Below, piece by piece: positions 11,121-22,800 of a stretch of 64,000 bases of DNA (position 1 is the stretch's first letter; each line of letters begins with the position of its first letter). The translations under genes and the position numbers were made by a program. Source of the DNA: Deroplatys truncata. Lineage: Eukaryota > Arthropoda > Insecta > Mantodea > Mantidae. Below the pieces are notes generated by a model. That model searched no databases and was not told where the DNA came from. It saw only the letters and a program-made list of their open reading frames with translations. The stretch spans positions 277,229,341 to 277,293,340 of the forward strand of contig CM060990.1 of the NCBI GenBank assembly GCA_030765065.1, written 5' to 3'.

Positions 11121-12018
11121 AGAACATACAATTTACACTACTACATTGAAATTCGTAAACCACATACTCAAGCTGAAACGAATCGTAAAAGATGTGTATT
11201 ATAGGTTAGGCTACAATACATAAGCTGAAAAGAATGTATTGTTTCCTACCGTCTTCAACCATTTCCTGCGACATGATGCGACGCTCTCTGGTTTCGTTGT
11301 ATTCACAGCGTATGTACTGTGACACTATTTATACAATGACGTCTTGTTGTCCTCCTTTGAGATACCAGCCTCTAGGCTTGAAATATTATATACTTACAGG
11401 CTTCTAGCCCTAAGCCTGAAAGGTTGTATGTTATAGAGTTTATATTTTACTAGGTCTAATATATTTTGTGCTCCTACACAGCTCATCTAGCGTCTCGGTG
11501 GGGCGGTAGGGGTGGCCCCTTTACATGCTTTGTATGACGTCTGTTTATTTTTCCCTCGAAAGTGTATAGTGTATTCACATTGCACACAGGTGACCTACAT
11601 TCGTAAGAGTAACACTGTTCTCTCGTTATATTTGTTACTGCTATTACATCCATGCAATTAGTTACTGGTAATTTGCACTCATCGTATCGAGAGGACTATA
11701 ACATTCCTCGCTTACTAAGTGAAAATGTTTGTTTTGCCATGCGATGACCTACATATCGCCTCTGTCTACAGCTAATGTCACTTCGCTAAGTGAGATTGTT
11801 TGTTCACTACATTACCAGAGCGAATGTCTGACTGTTTTTCCATGAATAAAGCGCTAATTCCTATTGCATAACTTGCTTAGTCAGACTTGCATGATTTACA
11901 CAGTCCTCGATTCGATTGATATGTAGCCAACTCAGCTGCTGTTTCATGGTGTGTTGAATGCTTACATTTACTTTGAAATCATTCATACAAGCGTTGAGGT
12001 TTTTCTTTACTGCAACTG
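11121..12018. other. Polinton 1 right subterminal region without a recognisable gene
   Basis: No ORF with family signals is seen. The stretch has a partly repeated CAGCCTCTAGGCTTGAAA / CTTCTAGCCCTAAGCCTGAAA pair near 11,370-11,430 and a GC-rich patch near 11,490-11,520. The sequence changes character at about 12,019, where the TIR modules begin. Confidence 0.6.
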
Positions 12019-12345
12019 GAATATCATTCATATTACTCCTGGGGTTCGTTACTGCGAATATCGCACATATCACTCTTGGGTTCGATACCGAGGTTCGTTA
12101 CTCATATGCTTTATACCAAGGTGAATATCGCTCATCCTGGGTTCGATACCGGGTTTCGTTACTCAGATGTTTTATATCAAGGGGTTCGTTACTGCGAATA
12201 TCGCACATATCACTCTTGGGTTCGATGATTTTGGGTTCATTACTGCGAATATCACTCCTAGGTTCGATACCAGGGTTCGTTACTCATATGCTTTATACCA
12301 AGGGGTTCATTACTGCGAATAACGCACATATCAAACCTAGGTTTG
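12019..12345 (-). repeat. Right terminal inverted repeat of Polinton 1
   Basis: This is the inverted counterpart of bases 1-240, starting with ATATCATTCATATTACTCCT. It contains modules with GGGTTCGATACC, TTCGTTACTCATATGCTTTA and TACTGCGAATATCGCACATA repeated three or four times. It appears to hold one more module than the part of the left TIR visible here. Weaker module traces continue to about 12,440, so the true end may lie there. Confidence 0.85.
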
Positions 12346-12592
12346 GGATTTGAAGCCCTTTTTACTAAGGGGCTCTTTCACTGCAAGTATCGCACATATC
12401 ACGCTTACCCGGAATGATGATGATAGTCAGGGTTCGATACTCGTTTTCAATCATTCTTTTTATCGCCCTTATGGCTTTATCACATTGATGCTCTACACAG
12501 TTACCCCCAATACAGAAGTGACCCACATCCCCTACCATGTTATACATCATCTCTACTCATCCACATTTCCACTACTCTTACACACCATACAA

Positions 12593-12700
12593 CCATCTCT
12601 TTCACTCCCATACGTTTAGATACATTGTATGTTCTACGATCGTTTCCCATCTCTTTCACGCCAATGCGATTAGATACATTGTATGTTCCACAATGATCGC
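12593..12700. repeat. Short direct tandem repeat of about 55 bp
   Basis: Two copies share CATCTCTTTCAC, TTAGATACATTGTATGTTC and a GATCG end. They lie between the Polinton 1 TIR and the mariner remnant. The TACATTGTATGT block is itself palindromic. No function is apparent. Confidence 0.6.
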
Positions 12701-12714
12701 AGAACATACAAATA

Positions 12715-13200
12715 CATACTACTGTCGCTCAGTTTCTGGATCATACTGGAAAATAAAAGTTTCGTCACACATTATTACATTTTTTAAAAAATCAGGCTCA
12801 TCTTCAATGTTTTCAAGAATGTCAACACAGCAATTCACTCGTTGTTCGTTTGCTCAGATGTGATTATTTTGGCAGCATTTTAGCACACACTTTTCCATGC
12901 CGAGTTTCTCGTGCAAAATCTAACACTTTCCTTATTAATGTTGGTAAGTTAAGCAACTTCTCGAATGCTCAATGGCGGTCTCCTCAAATAGTGTTAGCAA
13001 CTTTTTCCACATTCTTCTCAGCTATCGTAGTGGATCGTCCCCGAAGCCTTCTCTAACCTCCTTAAATTTATTAAACCACTCAAAAACTTGCAATGATCAT
13101 AAACTTCCATTAAACATGTGTAAGCTTCTGTGGCATATTTTCAGAGTACTATGATGCATTTGATGTTCTACACGTTGTTCTACTTTAACACTCGGCATTA
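12715..13200 (-). pseudogene. Mariner transposase N-terminal remnant
   Basis: Read on the minus strand, the part at about 12,719-12,840 gives RVNCCVDILENIEDEPDFLK, then VIMCDETFIFQYDPETERQ. This is the first-Asp region of mariner transposases (usual form ITGDETW.FQYDPETKRQS). Upstream, VFEWFNKFKE matches the helix-turn-helix part and RHGKVCAKM the linker. About 160 residues of a usual 345 remain. Stops and frame changes are scattered, including a TGA before ANEQRVN and frame breaks between the HTH part and the linker. The C-terminal half with the other two catalytic Asp residues is missing. This is an old, truncated copy lying next to the right end of Polinton 1. Confidence 0.8.
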
Positions 13201-13429
13201 TTCCGTAGTTCATACGAGTATGTATGATTCGCTTCTATTACTGGTCACGGTCAGACTAACCGCTGCGCATGAGTGAAACTCCGTGTGACAGTAGACGGGA
13301 GTCCACATGTGAATGCGCCCTCCAGTTTCGTCCTCGAAGTGGCAAGAAATTAGTAAAAAGTTAGTTCCTGTTTCTTTATTGCCACACCTGGTACACTGTA
13401 ACCCTTCTCGGAAATATTTCAGTCTTTGT

Positions 13430-14860
13430 ATCAAAGATGAAGGAAAATCTCAGAAATAAACATAACACGTGTAATGCATTTTTAGCATTAGGTGTAGGTC
13501 ATAGGGATCTGAATAAATTTTGTGTCATAGTAGGTTTAGTTGGAAATGGCTCAAAGACATTTTACAAGGCACATGTAAGCTTCATGTGCTGAAAGTGAGA
13601 CAAAATATTTCGTCCGGCAGGCAAGGGAAACTGTAAGGCAAGACAACAGAAATGTACATGGAGATCAATGGATTACAATATCATTGACACTGCAATCCTA
13701 TATGATGGAACCTGGCATAAACAAGGTCGCATTTGTTCATATAATGTGGATGCAGTGATATATATTGTTACAAGATTAGTCCATATACTGTAAAGTATAA
13801 TTGAAGTAAATTATAAACATTGCAGCATGTATACATCTGCTTATGAACTTGGTGCTGATAGGCCGAATTTTCATGCGTGTTATGATGGTCACAAAGAAAA
13901 TGAATTCAATAAAATCAATGATGGGTCCTCTGTTGAAATGGAAATGCATTGTGCACATATTTTATGGAAGCAATTCATCAAGGATTGCTAAATAACGTAC
14001 ACAAACGTAATTTGTGATGGATCGTCCAAAATAATCAATCACTTGGTAAGGAAAACATTTATTGGGTTCCATTGAAGAAGGAAGAATGCATTAATCATGC
14101 TGCTAAAAGAATAGGTACAGGTTTAAGACAGTTAGAACAGACGTGTAGGATAAAGGGTGCGAATACTGGAGGTCATGGTAAAGGGAATTTTACAAATGTC
14201 AGATTTAGCAAATTGCCGAATTATTATATGAATGCTATAACACAAAATTCGAAATGCATAACTATGAAAGGGCTATTTGTGCCACCCTCAGTCACTGCAT
14301 GTTAAAAGACAAGAACCACGTCATATAAAATGTCATACTGGCACATACTCCTGATGTTTTCACAATAAAGGTAGAGCTAATGGGACAGACCTGACACCCA
14401 TGATAAGATGTCCAAAATGTTGTCTGATTCAATTATTGCATTCATGTTATGGAGGAAATGTCCAAAAGAAACTTTTGTTTCAAGGAAGAGGAATGCTGTA
14501 TCAAATGCTGCGGCAGAATTTCACATAGGCTGCTGAGATATAGAATAAATGAAATCTACAATAAATAATTATACAATATGAAATATATCAGCTGTCATCA
14601 TAAAGAGACTAGACAACAGAAGAAAATAAAAAGGTGTGCTATCTTGGAGTGAAGAGAAGAAATCAGCTTACAGGTAGAAAAAAATTAGATGCAACAAGAG
14701 AAGAATATATGAGGGTGTGCGATCTTCAAATGAAGTGAAGAAACCATCCTACAGTAAGAATAAAATACCAAAAATTAAAAAGGAGGCAGCCAAATAGAAG
14801 AAGGAAAGAAAATATATGGTGCAGGTTAGAAGTCATAAAACTAAAAAAAATGTACATGCT
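13430..14860 (+). pseudogene. Mutator-like transposase remnant
   Basis: Plus-strand pieces match the Mutator-like transposase domain common in insects (PF20700 type, from memory). They are ILYDGTWHKQGRICSYNV (13,690s), NDGSSVEMEMHCAHILWKQF (13,910s), TYTNVICDGSSKIINHL (catalytic Asp region, about 14,000), KKEECINHAAKRIGTGLRQL (14,070s), KLPNYYMNAITQNSK (14,200s), then LWRKCPKETFVS with NAAAEFHIG near 14,450-14,530. The order is correct and the length of about 1.1 kb is near that of a complete transposase. It has several stops and frame changes, for example between the DGSSK block and the EECINH block and again after 14,305. The Arg/Lys-rich tail expected after the domain is echoed at 14,580-14,850. 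I did not find clear terminal repeats. Confidence 0.8.
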
Positions 14861-15344
14861 TTTAGACGAATGCGTATTTTAAATTATTGCACATGAAGTT
14901 TGTACCTTATGCTTCAATTTTTCTCGATTTTTATGTAGATTTGCATGCACAATCTAAAAAATGTCCTATGTAAAATCTTTATTTATTGCCCCTCCCCAAA
15001 AAAGCTTTGACACCAACTTATTAAAAACAAATTCCTTCCTTTTTCTTTCCCTCTTTCTCTACAACAAACAATAAACTTCAAGTAATTAATACTTTCAGTG
15101 TGTGTCAAAAATGTATTTATTCAATATTAAGTATGGCAAATTTAAAGTTAACAGCTTTAGAATTAAAGTGTTAGCAAATTCAGTTCCAGTGGTCCGAAAG
15201 AACAGGTCTTAGTTTCAAAGCAAACAATTGGCACTTAAAAAGAGAAACATATCACGTTATATGACGGAAAGGTATGATATTTCAAAATATTTGAGTTGGC
15301 CATGAGACGGTCCAGGGTTACTTCAATCAGATAACAATGTTTAA
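14861..15344. other. AT-rich spacer, nothing recognised
   Basis: No ORF, repeat pair or structured RNA signal stands out in this AT-rich stretch between the Mutator-like remnant and the SINE. Confidence 0.5.
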
Positions 15345-15520
15345 TGTGGATTACATCTCAGTGTCTTAGTGTAGTGTTAGAACATTGGCACGAAAAGCCT
15401 CAGATTCGCGGTTCCAGTCCTAGCCACGGCACTACCCTTTTCAAGTCAGAAACTCCCTCCGAAATATTCATACTTTATGCACTATTTTCCGCTAGTTTTC
15501 ACTATCAAATTATACTTCAC
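15345..15520 (+). mobile_element. tRNA-derived SINE fragment
   Basis: A tRNA-like head is visible. An A-box-like stretch (TTAGTGTAGTGTTAGAAC) near 15,366 is followed about 45 bp later by a B-box-like GCGGTTCCAGTCC near 15,408. A GCCACGGCACTACCC stretch follows. The body is short and decayed and no target-site duplication was found. Most likely an old SINE copy, less likely a decayed tRNA pseudogene. Confidence 0.5.
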
Positions 15521-15948
15521 CTACATGCTTCAGAGTAACCGATGCATTGTCAAAAACATATCCAGTCTTGAATGGATAGCACACAACCAGCTTAATTAAG
15601 GTTTTACATATTACGGGATAGTTAGATTTTCAAAGAGAAATATAGAGTGCTAAATGAAGTTGCTGACTGTCAGATATTTGAGTCACTCATAAATATTCCT
15701 TACATAAGTATTGGCTTCTCTATACCTTAGAAATTTAATTGGAAACCTAGATAACTCAGCATGTATAAAGAAAGCAAGATATTTATCACCCTTCTGATCC
15801 CAGTTTTCTTAAGTGGAAAAAATTAAAATGAGTGTCTAAAAATGTAGTTGTTATCTATAAATATTGTTTTAAAGGTATGATAACACTGAGCACACAATAA
15901 CCTATTCTGTATACGTAATATTTAACATTTTATTGATAATATCACATA

Positions 15949-16110
15949 CAAAATGTAGCAAAAATGTACGGCACAAATTGCAGGACGCATTCCCCACACG
16001 TAGACGAAGAAATTATGTGATATGAACATGCGTCTGGAAACGCTTTGTTTTCTTGTTACAACTCATTTTCTCCAACTCATTAATTATGGGAAATACACGA
16101 AAAGAACGTT
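15949..16110 (+). repeat. Left TIR of the DD41D element
   Basis: This pairs with 17,330-17,489 in inverse. Shared blocks include CGTAGACGAA, TCTGGAAACGCTTTGTT, TTACAACTCATTTTCTCC and AACTCATTAAT. The outer end reads CAAAATGTAGCAAAAATGTA here and the complement of CAGGATGTAACAAAAATGTA at the other end. Confidence 0.9.
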
Positions 16111-16298
16111 AGAGTCATGGGAAACATGCACTTTTGGTTTCGTCTGGCTAAGTTGTCATTATCGTAGGTGCACTGCCAGTGTTTTGTTTTACATGTCCCT
16201 GTTGCCATGCGACTTACGTCATTGCTGTTCCAGTGTTCCAGTGATCAGTACGACCTTGGCACACGAGTTATTACGTACTAGTAGACTCGATTACAGAC

Positions 16299-17302
16299 TT
16301 GCCTCGTGCAATGGCAGTGTACACAAATGCAGAGGTGGCAGATACCCATTTGATGTATGGATTAGCAAACGGCAATGGCGCTTGCGCTCAACGTTTGTAC
16401 CGGGAGAGATTTTCAGCACGAAGGTGCCACGACAGGAAAATGTTTGAAGCCATTGATCGTCGTCTTAGGGAACATGGGGCATTTCAGCCTGATACTCGCG
16501 ACCGGGTGAGGCCTAGAAGGATGAGGACGCCGCAACGGGAGGCGGCATTTCTTCAGGCAGTTGACGACGACCCTAGTGTCAGTACAAGACAAGTAGCTGC
16601 AACAATGAATGTTGACCACATGACTGTCTGGCGAGTGTTACACGAAGTCCGGCTGTATCTGTACCATTTACAGCGTATGCAGGCACTATGAGTAGCTGAT
16701 TTTCCTGCACGGGTACGCTTCTGCGAATGGTTTATGCAACAAAGTGTCAACCCTAATTTTAGTGCAACGGTGCTGTTTACAAATGAGGCGTCGTTTCAAC
16801 GAGATCAAATTGTAAATTATCACTATCGACATGTGTGGGCTGGTTTGGTAGGGCCTCACGTTCTTCCACCCCGGCTCAACGGACAACGTAACCGTAATTT
16901 CGTAGTGAATGTTCTACCTGATCTGTTAGCAGATGTGCCTTTAGCGGTGCGACAAAACATGTACTTCATGCACGATGGAGCACCTCCTCATTTTAGTGTT
17001 AATGTCCGTCGGCTTTTAAATAACAGATTCGGTGACAGATGGATAGGTAGAGGTGGACCAATTGCCTGGCCTCCACGTTCCCGGAGCTAAACCCACTGGA
17101 CTTTTATTTGTGGGGGCATTTGAAAGCTCTTGTGTATCGAAACCCAGTACCAGATGTTCAGAGTCTCCGTGCCCGTATTATGGAAGGCTGCGAGACCATA
17201 CGCAATACTCCGGGGATACATCAGCACATCCGGGTTTCACTACGAGGGCGGGTTGGTACATGTATCAATGCTCACGGAGCGCATATTGAACATCTCCTGT
17301 GA
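16299..17302 (+). pseudogene. DD41D transposase, broken by one stop, one internal deletion and one frameshift
   Basis: The protein starts MPRAMAVYTNAEVADTHL (a second Met at 16,311 is the more usual family start). The N-terminal part holds the DUF4817-like and helix-turn-helix region (STRQVAATMNVDHMTVWRVL). Then come the first catalytic block LFTNEASF (usually TDEASF, so the first Asp reads Asn here), the second block MHDGAPPHF and the third block NPLDFYLWG; the last two are spaced as in DD41D. A TGA at about 16,689 interrupts the frame after MQAL. About 20-25 family residues are missing at YRHVWAGLVG. One base is lost in the CCCC run near 17,083, shifting the frame. The C-terminus INAHGAHIEHLL is complete. 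Confidence 0.9.
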
Positions 17303-17329
17303 GAAAGAGTTGCATGTGGTATGCTGGTA

Positions 17330-17489
17330 CGTTCTATTCTTGTGTGTTTCCCATGATTAATGAGTTGGAGAAAATGAGTTGTAACATGGTAACAAAGCGT
17401 TTCCAGACCCATGTTCATATAACATAATTTTTTCGTCTACGTGCGAGTAATGTCCTGCAATTTATGCCCTACATTTTTGTTACATCCTG
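17330..17489 (-). repeat. Right TIR of the DD41D element
   Basis: This is the inverse of 15,949-16,110 and ends in TTACATCCTG next to the TA at 17,490. It begins 28 bp after the transposase stop codon. Confidence 0.9.
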
Positions 17490-17825
17490 TATCTTAGCGA
17501 AAATTAAGAATGACAGAATTGAAAAGGAAGAGAAAGGCACACTGAAAACAATACCTCTGGTTTAACAATTATTCCGGCATCTTAAACCAGGACGCTAATC
17601 AGGATTAGTTCTTACCCCTCCCAGAGAGAGGGAGAGAGAGATCACTGTTGTGGGCAATGTTTCCAAGTTAAAGCCACCGAGATGACCTAAGATACTAAAA
17701 GCAGCACATAAATGGAACAAAACATCTTGTGTTCCTGTATACATGTAATCCATAATGAGTGTGCTAACTCCATAAAGCTAAATGACACCCACTTTTAATT
17801 TCTGTTTTCTGAACTGGACACTTCA

Positions 17826-18060
17826 CCGAGCCGGATGGCCCAGGCGGTAGTGTATGTGGCCCGCATTCGGGAGGTCCCGATTTAAAACCCCCGAGGCCAA
17901 TCAATTTGATCGAAGGATTTTTCGCGATTTTCCTCCGTTCGCGAAATTTCCTATCATCTTTTTCATCACTACATTTCATTTCCTTCTTCTTCTTCATCGC
18001 CATTCCAGGCATTGGGCTGATGGTTACCCATCCTGGATATGCTATGATCTAGCAGCCTCA
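17826..18060 (+). mobile_element. tRNA-derived SINE
   Basis: The head GAGCCGGATGGCCCAGGCGG gives an A-box-like region and GGTCCCGATTTAAAACCC a B-box-like region. A CT-rich body with CTTCTTCTTCATCGCC follows. The end, CCAGGCATTGGGCTGATGG and ACCCATCCTGGAT, is shared with the SINE at 53,966-54,341 (ACCTGGCATCGGGCTGAT and CATCCTGGAT). Two SINEs with different heads but the same tail module therefore occur in this window. Confidence 0.75.
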
Positions 18061-18190
18061 ACTAATGGAAAAACGTGCAGCAGGCAAGGTAAATCATATT
18101 CTGTGCTATTATAGGAAGCGGGCATCGTGTCATGTTGTTGTTCGAGTGCAGCAGTAGCCTAGTGTGCAGCGTCTGCTTGTGGATTATAGA

Positions 18191-18425
18191 AATGGCAACT
18201 TCTCAAAGTGTGGCTAATACACCTATCCCTCGTCCATCATCTCCATATACTTTTCTCTCTGTTTGGGAAGAACGGTAACTGTTTACAGATATAGGTGGTG
18301 CAGCGAAATGTTTAGTGTGCGACAAGGTTGTTCAAACAATTAAAAAGTATAGCTTAAAACGACACTACGCTACTCGTAGCAGTGAATACGATGATTATAG
18401 AGAGTGTAACATTATATGATGATAG
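18191..18425 (+). pseudogene. hAT transposase N-terminal fragment with BED-type zinc finger
   Basis: The plus-strand reading MATSQSVANTPIPRPSSPY leads to SVWEER, then a TAA at 18,275, then LFTDIGGAAKCLVCDKVVQT and KKYSLKRHYATRSSEYDDY. The CLVC pair and the KRHY block are the zinc-binding core of the BED-like N-terminus of GTF2IRD2/SCAND3-like hAT transposases, where the last ligand is usually His (TKH) and here reads Ser. Only about 75 residues remain and no catalytic domain follows. Confidence 0.7.
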
Positions 18426-18714
18426 AGAAGCTCAAAGACACCATGACAATTGAAAATAATCAGGACCATAAAATCAATCAATCAGCTCATGATTAAGAAA
18501 TGGAGTCCTTTTTTTACAAAATAAGCCTGGTTGATCTTTAGCTAAAATTTCCTTAGTCCAAATTTCTACTACACAGACACTGCTCACATATTAAGCATGT
18601 TTGGATGTACTCACCTGTGTAAACAGTTTTTACCTTTTTTACCACGTCATAGTAGGTAGAGAAGGTATTGCATTCAACCCAAAATATCGATATTTAGATT
18701 TAACTTGAAATACA

Positions 18715-19010
18715 TTTTTTGAGGTTCAGAAAAAGGTCCGTGTGTGTGCGAACAGCATAACTCAAAAACAAAAATTCGGATTAATACCAAAGCTAGTATT
18801 TGAGTTCAGCACCTTACGAAGATGCGACACAAAAAGTTTTAAGGAAATCCTCCCACCCAAAAACACTCTTTACATAGATTTTCTAAAAATGATCTTACGA
18901 CTTTGATTAAAATACCATATATTCAACATATTTACAAGACAGATAAAATATATATCCTCAATTTTCTGCGAGTAGATTCCGAAGTCCTCTTCATTCGGAA
19001 AGAATTTTGT
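18715..19010 (-). repeat. Dispersed repeat family A, copy 1
   Basis: On the minus strand the order GAATGAAG..GACTT, AGAAAATT, TTTTTGTGTCGCATCTTCG, GCTGAACTCAAAT and TTGAGTTATGCTGTTCGCAC matches copies at about 31,465-31,790 and 44,580-44,935, with a partial one near 53,000-53,230. Length is about 300 bp. No ORF is shared. It is probably an old non-autonomous element. Confidence 0.7.
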
Positions 19011-19305
19011 ATAATATTGCATAACTGGTAAACGTTAAGTGATAGACGAAAATGTACTCCACTTTAAACCACACAATTTATTTTGAATAACTTTTTTGTC
19101 GCATCAGCCATTTCCGAGATAACCGTTATTAATGGTTCGATTTGTTCATTACGTTGTCATTCCTTTCAAGTCCCGTCGATTTTCAGTTGTTTCGCGCTAT
19201 GTGGGGTAAAGTGAGTGGATATGTGGTGATAGAAGAAAGAAGATTTAGTGTTTGGTTAAATGAGATAAAGGTTTACTACATAGTGATAACATTTAAAATT
19301 TATGA

Positions 19306-19811
19306 TGTGACGTATGCAGAGATTGTCGCGCATACGTCTCTCTGGTCACCTAGATTCGAGATGGCGGTTAGAGCTTGGGTGGGGGAATTAGCAATTTTAG
19401 GTGGGGATAGGTTGGTTAGCGTCCCCTACGCTTTAGGAAGCGTGGCTTGGGACAGAGAGTCAGTGAGGTGAAGTCAACCAGTTCAGACGTGTAATCGCCT
19501 TCTCCGTGCAGGCAATGCATGGCGGCCTCGCCCGACAGACAGGGGACTAAGGAGATAGGTAATGTATCCTGTTTTATCTAATAAACCCTTTACCATCCAG
19601 ATCTTTCCTGTTTTATTTATGATAGTATAAAGTTCCTTCCTTCCATTTTGAGCCATGTAAGTGCCCTTTTGCCAGTGTTTGATAATATTTCTGTACTTTC
19701 TTTAGCTGCGTCCCTAGTCGTAGCCTCGCCATGTTATAAGTTTGTTAATTTTCCGGTACCTGCAAGCGAGTTGCCCACCTCACAATGAGCATTAGTTAAG
19801 AGGCGACGACA
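19306..19811 (+). repeat. LTR 1 of the composite element
   Basis: The LTR runs from TGTGACGTATG to GGCGACGACA. It opens with a perfect 9-bp inverted repeat (GACGTATGC and GCATACGTC, 12 bp apart) that would fold as a hairpin. An AATAAA signal lies at 19,580. A possible primer-binding site TTGGTGGAGGCGCCGGGTA follows at 19,813; its TGG start fits the CCA end of a tRNA. Confidence 0.9.
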
Positions 19812-22800
19812 ATTGGTGGAGGCGCCGGGTATAATTTAATTTTTTCTGAGGTTTTTAAGTGCAAAATTTTTTTTCTCCTGTAGAATGTAACGGTTTTGGT
19901 CCTCCACATGGTTGCTAAAAATTGTAAATCTGTTTCTTGGCTTAAGGGTAAGGGTTACGGTGGTATAATTTGTGGTTTCTGTATTCTAAATTCTTGTTGC
20001 TTTGCTTTCTGAAAGTCCCGAGTCTGAATTTTAATTTTAAGTTCATTTTTATATTTTTCCATTGTCTGTCGGCGTGACGCTAAAACTCCTGGCTCCATTT
20101 TCCCCTTACTTTGACTTCATTTCTATTAAATTCTATTACTGTGCTAAATTATTCGTGCTGGTTATTTTAAAGTATATATTTTGGTGAATTGTGAAAATAA
20201 AATTGGGCGATATTTGTAACTTTGATAATATAGTTGCGTGTGTTAGCTGATCTACGTAACATTGTGCTATTGATTGCGTCATCTTGTAAGTGTTAACGAC
20301 TCGAAAGTGCAGCAAATATTTCAAAATTCGTGTGTTGTGTGTTTAAAACCTGCGTGTGTATAAAAGTGTGGTGCATCTGTTTGGAATGATAAAATAATAA
20401 AACGAAAGAGGTCAAGAGTATATATATTGAAATTTTATTTTTGTGCATTGTACACTCGCGGTAAGAATAGTGGTAATCATAATGATGATAATTTTGCTTC
20501 ACCGTTTCCAAGTTTGGTTTATCTAGTTACGCAATGCATATTTTTGGGGGGAAATGTTTCAAAATTACTCATTTAAGTAAAAGTTTCAGGAGCTACTACC
20601 AACCTTGCCAGTATCTTCACCTAATTAGGTTTAATGTGCCTCTAATATGGACCAGTACGACGTGGATGTTGATGGCTCAGCTATATGTGTGTTACCAGAT
20701 TTTGGAAAATTGCACTGGAATTTTGTGGTAAAAAGAATAAGAAAAAAAAGCATAACCTGTAAGTATGTGTACATTGTGTGTGCTAAAGTTTGGACGAATG
20801 AAACAGTTTCACAACTCACACAGGTATGCTAAATTTTTATTGTTTCACTGACTGATGCTTAATTAAGCTTTGCTTTTCAGGAATAATGTGTGATATGAAT
20901 GTCTCTGCTAAATTGAAAGTTTATTATTATTTTGTGTAACTTAAATTTTGAATTATGTTTTGGGCATTGCAAATTATTTGTTTTGTTATGTTATGCTGCA
21001 GGAATGTGTTTGATGTGTATCGTGTGCTTAATTGAGCTTTGATTTTCAGGAATGTTATGTGACAGTATTGTTTTGAGTAATGATGTGATTTTGTTCTGTT
21101 GCATTCGAATTGATTTGATTTTGGGTTTCATTATGATGCTGTGATCTTTTCTTTGCAGAAAATTGTTGCATGAATAGTGTGAGTATGTGTATATTTGAGG
21201 TTATGTGAGAGATATGAGTTAATATTTGCCTTGGTGGAAGTGCGTAAGAGTAACCCCGACGGTGGTAAAGTGAGAGATGAGATGAGATGAGATGTCAGCT
21301 TCGGTGGAAGTGCCAAAGAGTAACCCCGATAGTTGAAGTGTAAATGTGTTGATTTTTCAGGAGGGCTACATGTACCTGGAAAGTTGATTTGATGTGATGA
21401 TTTGAGAGATTTTGCTTATTGGTGTTGCTGTAACTTGCCCAGTATAGCGTGTGTGATGTATTCACACGAGAGAGTACATGTATTGAAGTGAATGCAATGA
21501 GAATAAATTTTTTTGTGTTTATGCAACAAGTTTAGTACCATCTTATATAGCAAGTTTTAATACCATCTGTTTTCCAGCTTAATTTTGATTCGGAGGAAGG
21601 GATGCAACAGTATAATGTCATGTTATTTGTGTCATTCCTGAAATGTTAATGTGATTTTTTTAAGGTTATGCCTATGTCAGGTATTTTTGACTTTGCAGCA
21701 TGTTGAATGAGACACGTCAGTGAAGATGTTTTGTTTTCGCAGTAATTGCTGTCTACGAGAAAGTTGAAAGTTAAGATAAAGATGATGATGATGATGATTG
21801 AAATACTGATGATTGAGATGATGAGGATAATAATAAGATAGAGAAGATAGTAATGTAGAGGAGAATTTGTGTTAGTGACAGTAGAGTATGAGCATTGTAG
21901 TTGATAGAATGCCATATGGTGTAGTTTGAATATGTACTGTGGATTTATTTTTGAAGTTTGTAGTAATGCATACAGTAGTTTTGAGTAGTTAGTTAAGTGA
22001 GTGTTGTGTATAATTTAGGCCATGGTCAGTATGAATGGTTCCATTTCATTGTCATGTATGAATGTATTGTAAGTGCACTTATTTTCTTTTCATCAATAGT
22101 ACCAGCTGGTCATTAATTAATATTGGGATCCCAAATAAGTTTCTATTTTTCTGTCATGTTATTGTATGGAAACAATGAATGTCACTGATATAATGTTTAT
22201 GTATTCTGGTCCTTTTGTGATTTTGTATTTGGATTTTAAAGCATTGTGTGTTAAATTTTGGATGGTAACCCCCTGTAAAATTTAGTTTTTATGTCAACAT
22301 GTAGTCATTTTTTCTTTCCCTTTGCCCCATATTAAAAGAATTCATTGAGTGTAAACCTTTTGGACATTTTAAGTATTTTATTGTAAATGACATACTACTT
22401 CTTTTATGTGTGATGATCTGTTGGAGCACCGTTTCTACCGTTCTATGGTTTCTGTTGTAGTCACTTTGCTGATGGCGGAGCTCGAGTGGATAAGACGAGC
22501 ACTCCCCGCCTATCACGCCAGAGGTTCCAGAGACACCACAGGAGAGCTGTTGTGCAGCCACTACACTGCAGTGGCATAAGGAGCCACTATTTTGGGGGGC
22601 AGTCCAAGCCAGCGATTGCCCACTCTTTCCTCATCTTCAACGACCTGCAGCATCTAAAGATTACAGCTAGGATATAATTCGTCGTTGTGGGTGATCTGCA
22701 AATCCCACCCACAAACAGTTACATCGGAACATCAATCCAGGTGCAGTGTAGTGTGCATGTGACAGTGGCAGCATGGTGTGTGTGCGTGTGCGGGGTGCTC

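Larger units (their letters stand above)
1..12345. mobile_element. Polinton/Maverick element 1 (right end in window, left end probably outside)
   Basis: The stretch from 1 to about 12.35 kb carries inverted terminal repeats and a recognisable Polinton gene set. In order there are a major capsid remnant, minor capsid, adenain-like protease and PLA2-like protein (all minus), then packaging ATPase, fiber-like protein and a conserved small ORF (plus), then protein-primed DNA polymerase B and a further small conserved protein (both minus). I did not see the retroviral-type integrase, which may lie left of the window or be lost. The element is a fossil with roughly fifteen or more breaks, yet long open stretches survive (497 codons in the polymerase), so decay is moderate. 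The outer right end is not sharp and lies between about 12.34 and 12.5 kb. Confidence 0.9.
15949..17489 (+). mobile_element. DD41D-type Tc1/mariner DNA transposon, 1.54 kb, nearly complete
   Basis: The element is bounded by TA at 15,947-15,948 and again at 17,490-17,491, the target duplication of the Tc1/mariner superfamily. Its TIRs of about 160 bp are unusually long for the group. It contains one transposase gene on the plus strand. The TIR arms differ at about one base in ten, so it is neither very young nor very old. The copy cannot make full transposase. Confidence 0.9.

Noticed and set aside
1-12345. Integrase gene of Polinton 1
   Set aside because: No frame with the retroviral-type integrase landmarks was found in the visible part; it may lie left of base 1.
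20136-22677. Short ORFs in the LTR element interior (and their copies 3,725 bp later)
   Set aside because: All are under 91 codons, show no gag, pol or env motif, and are repeated only because the whole region is duplicated.
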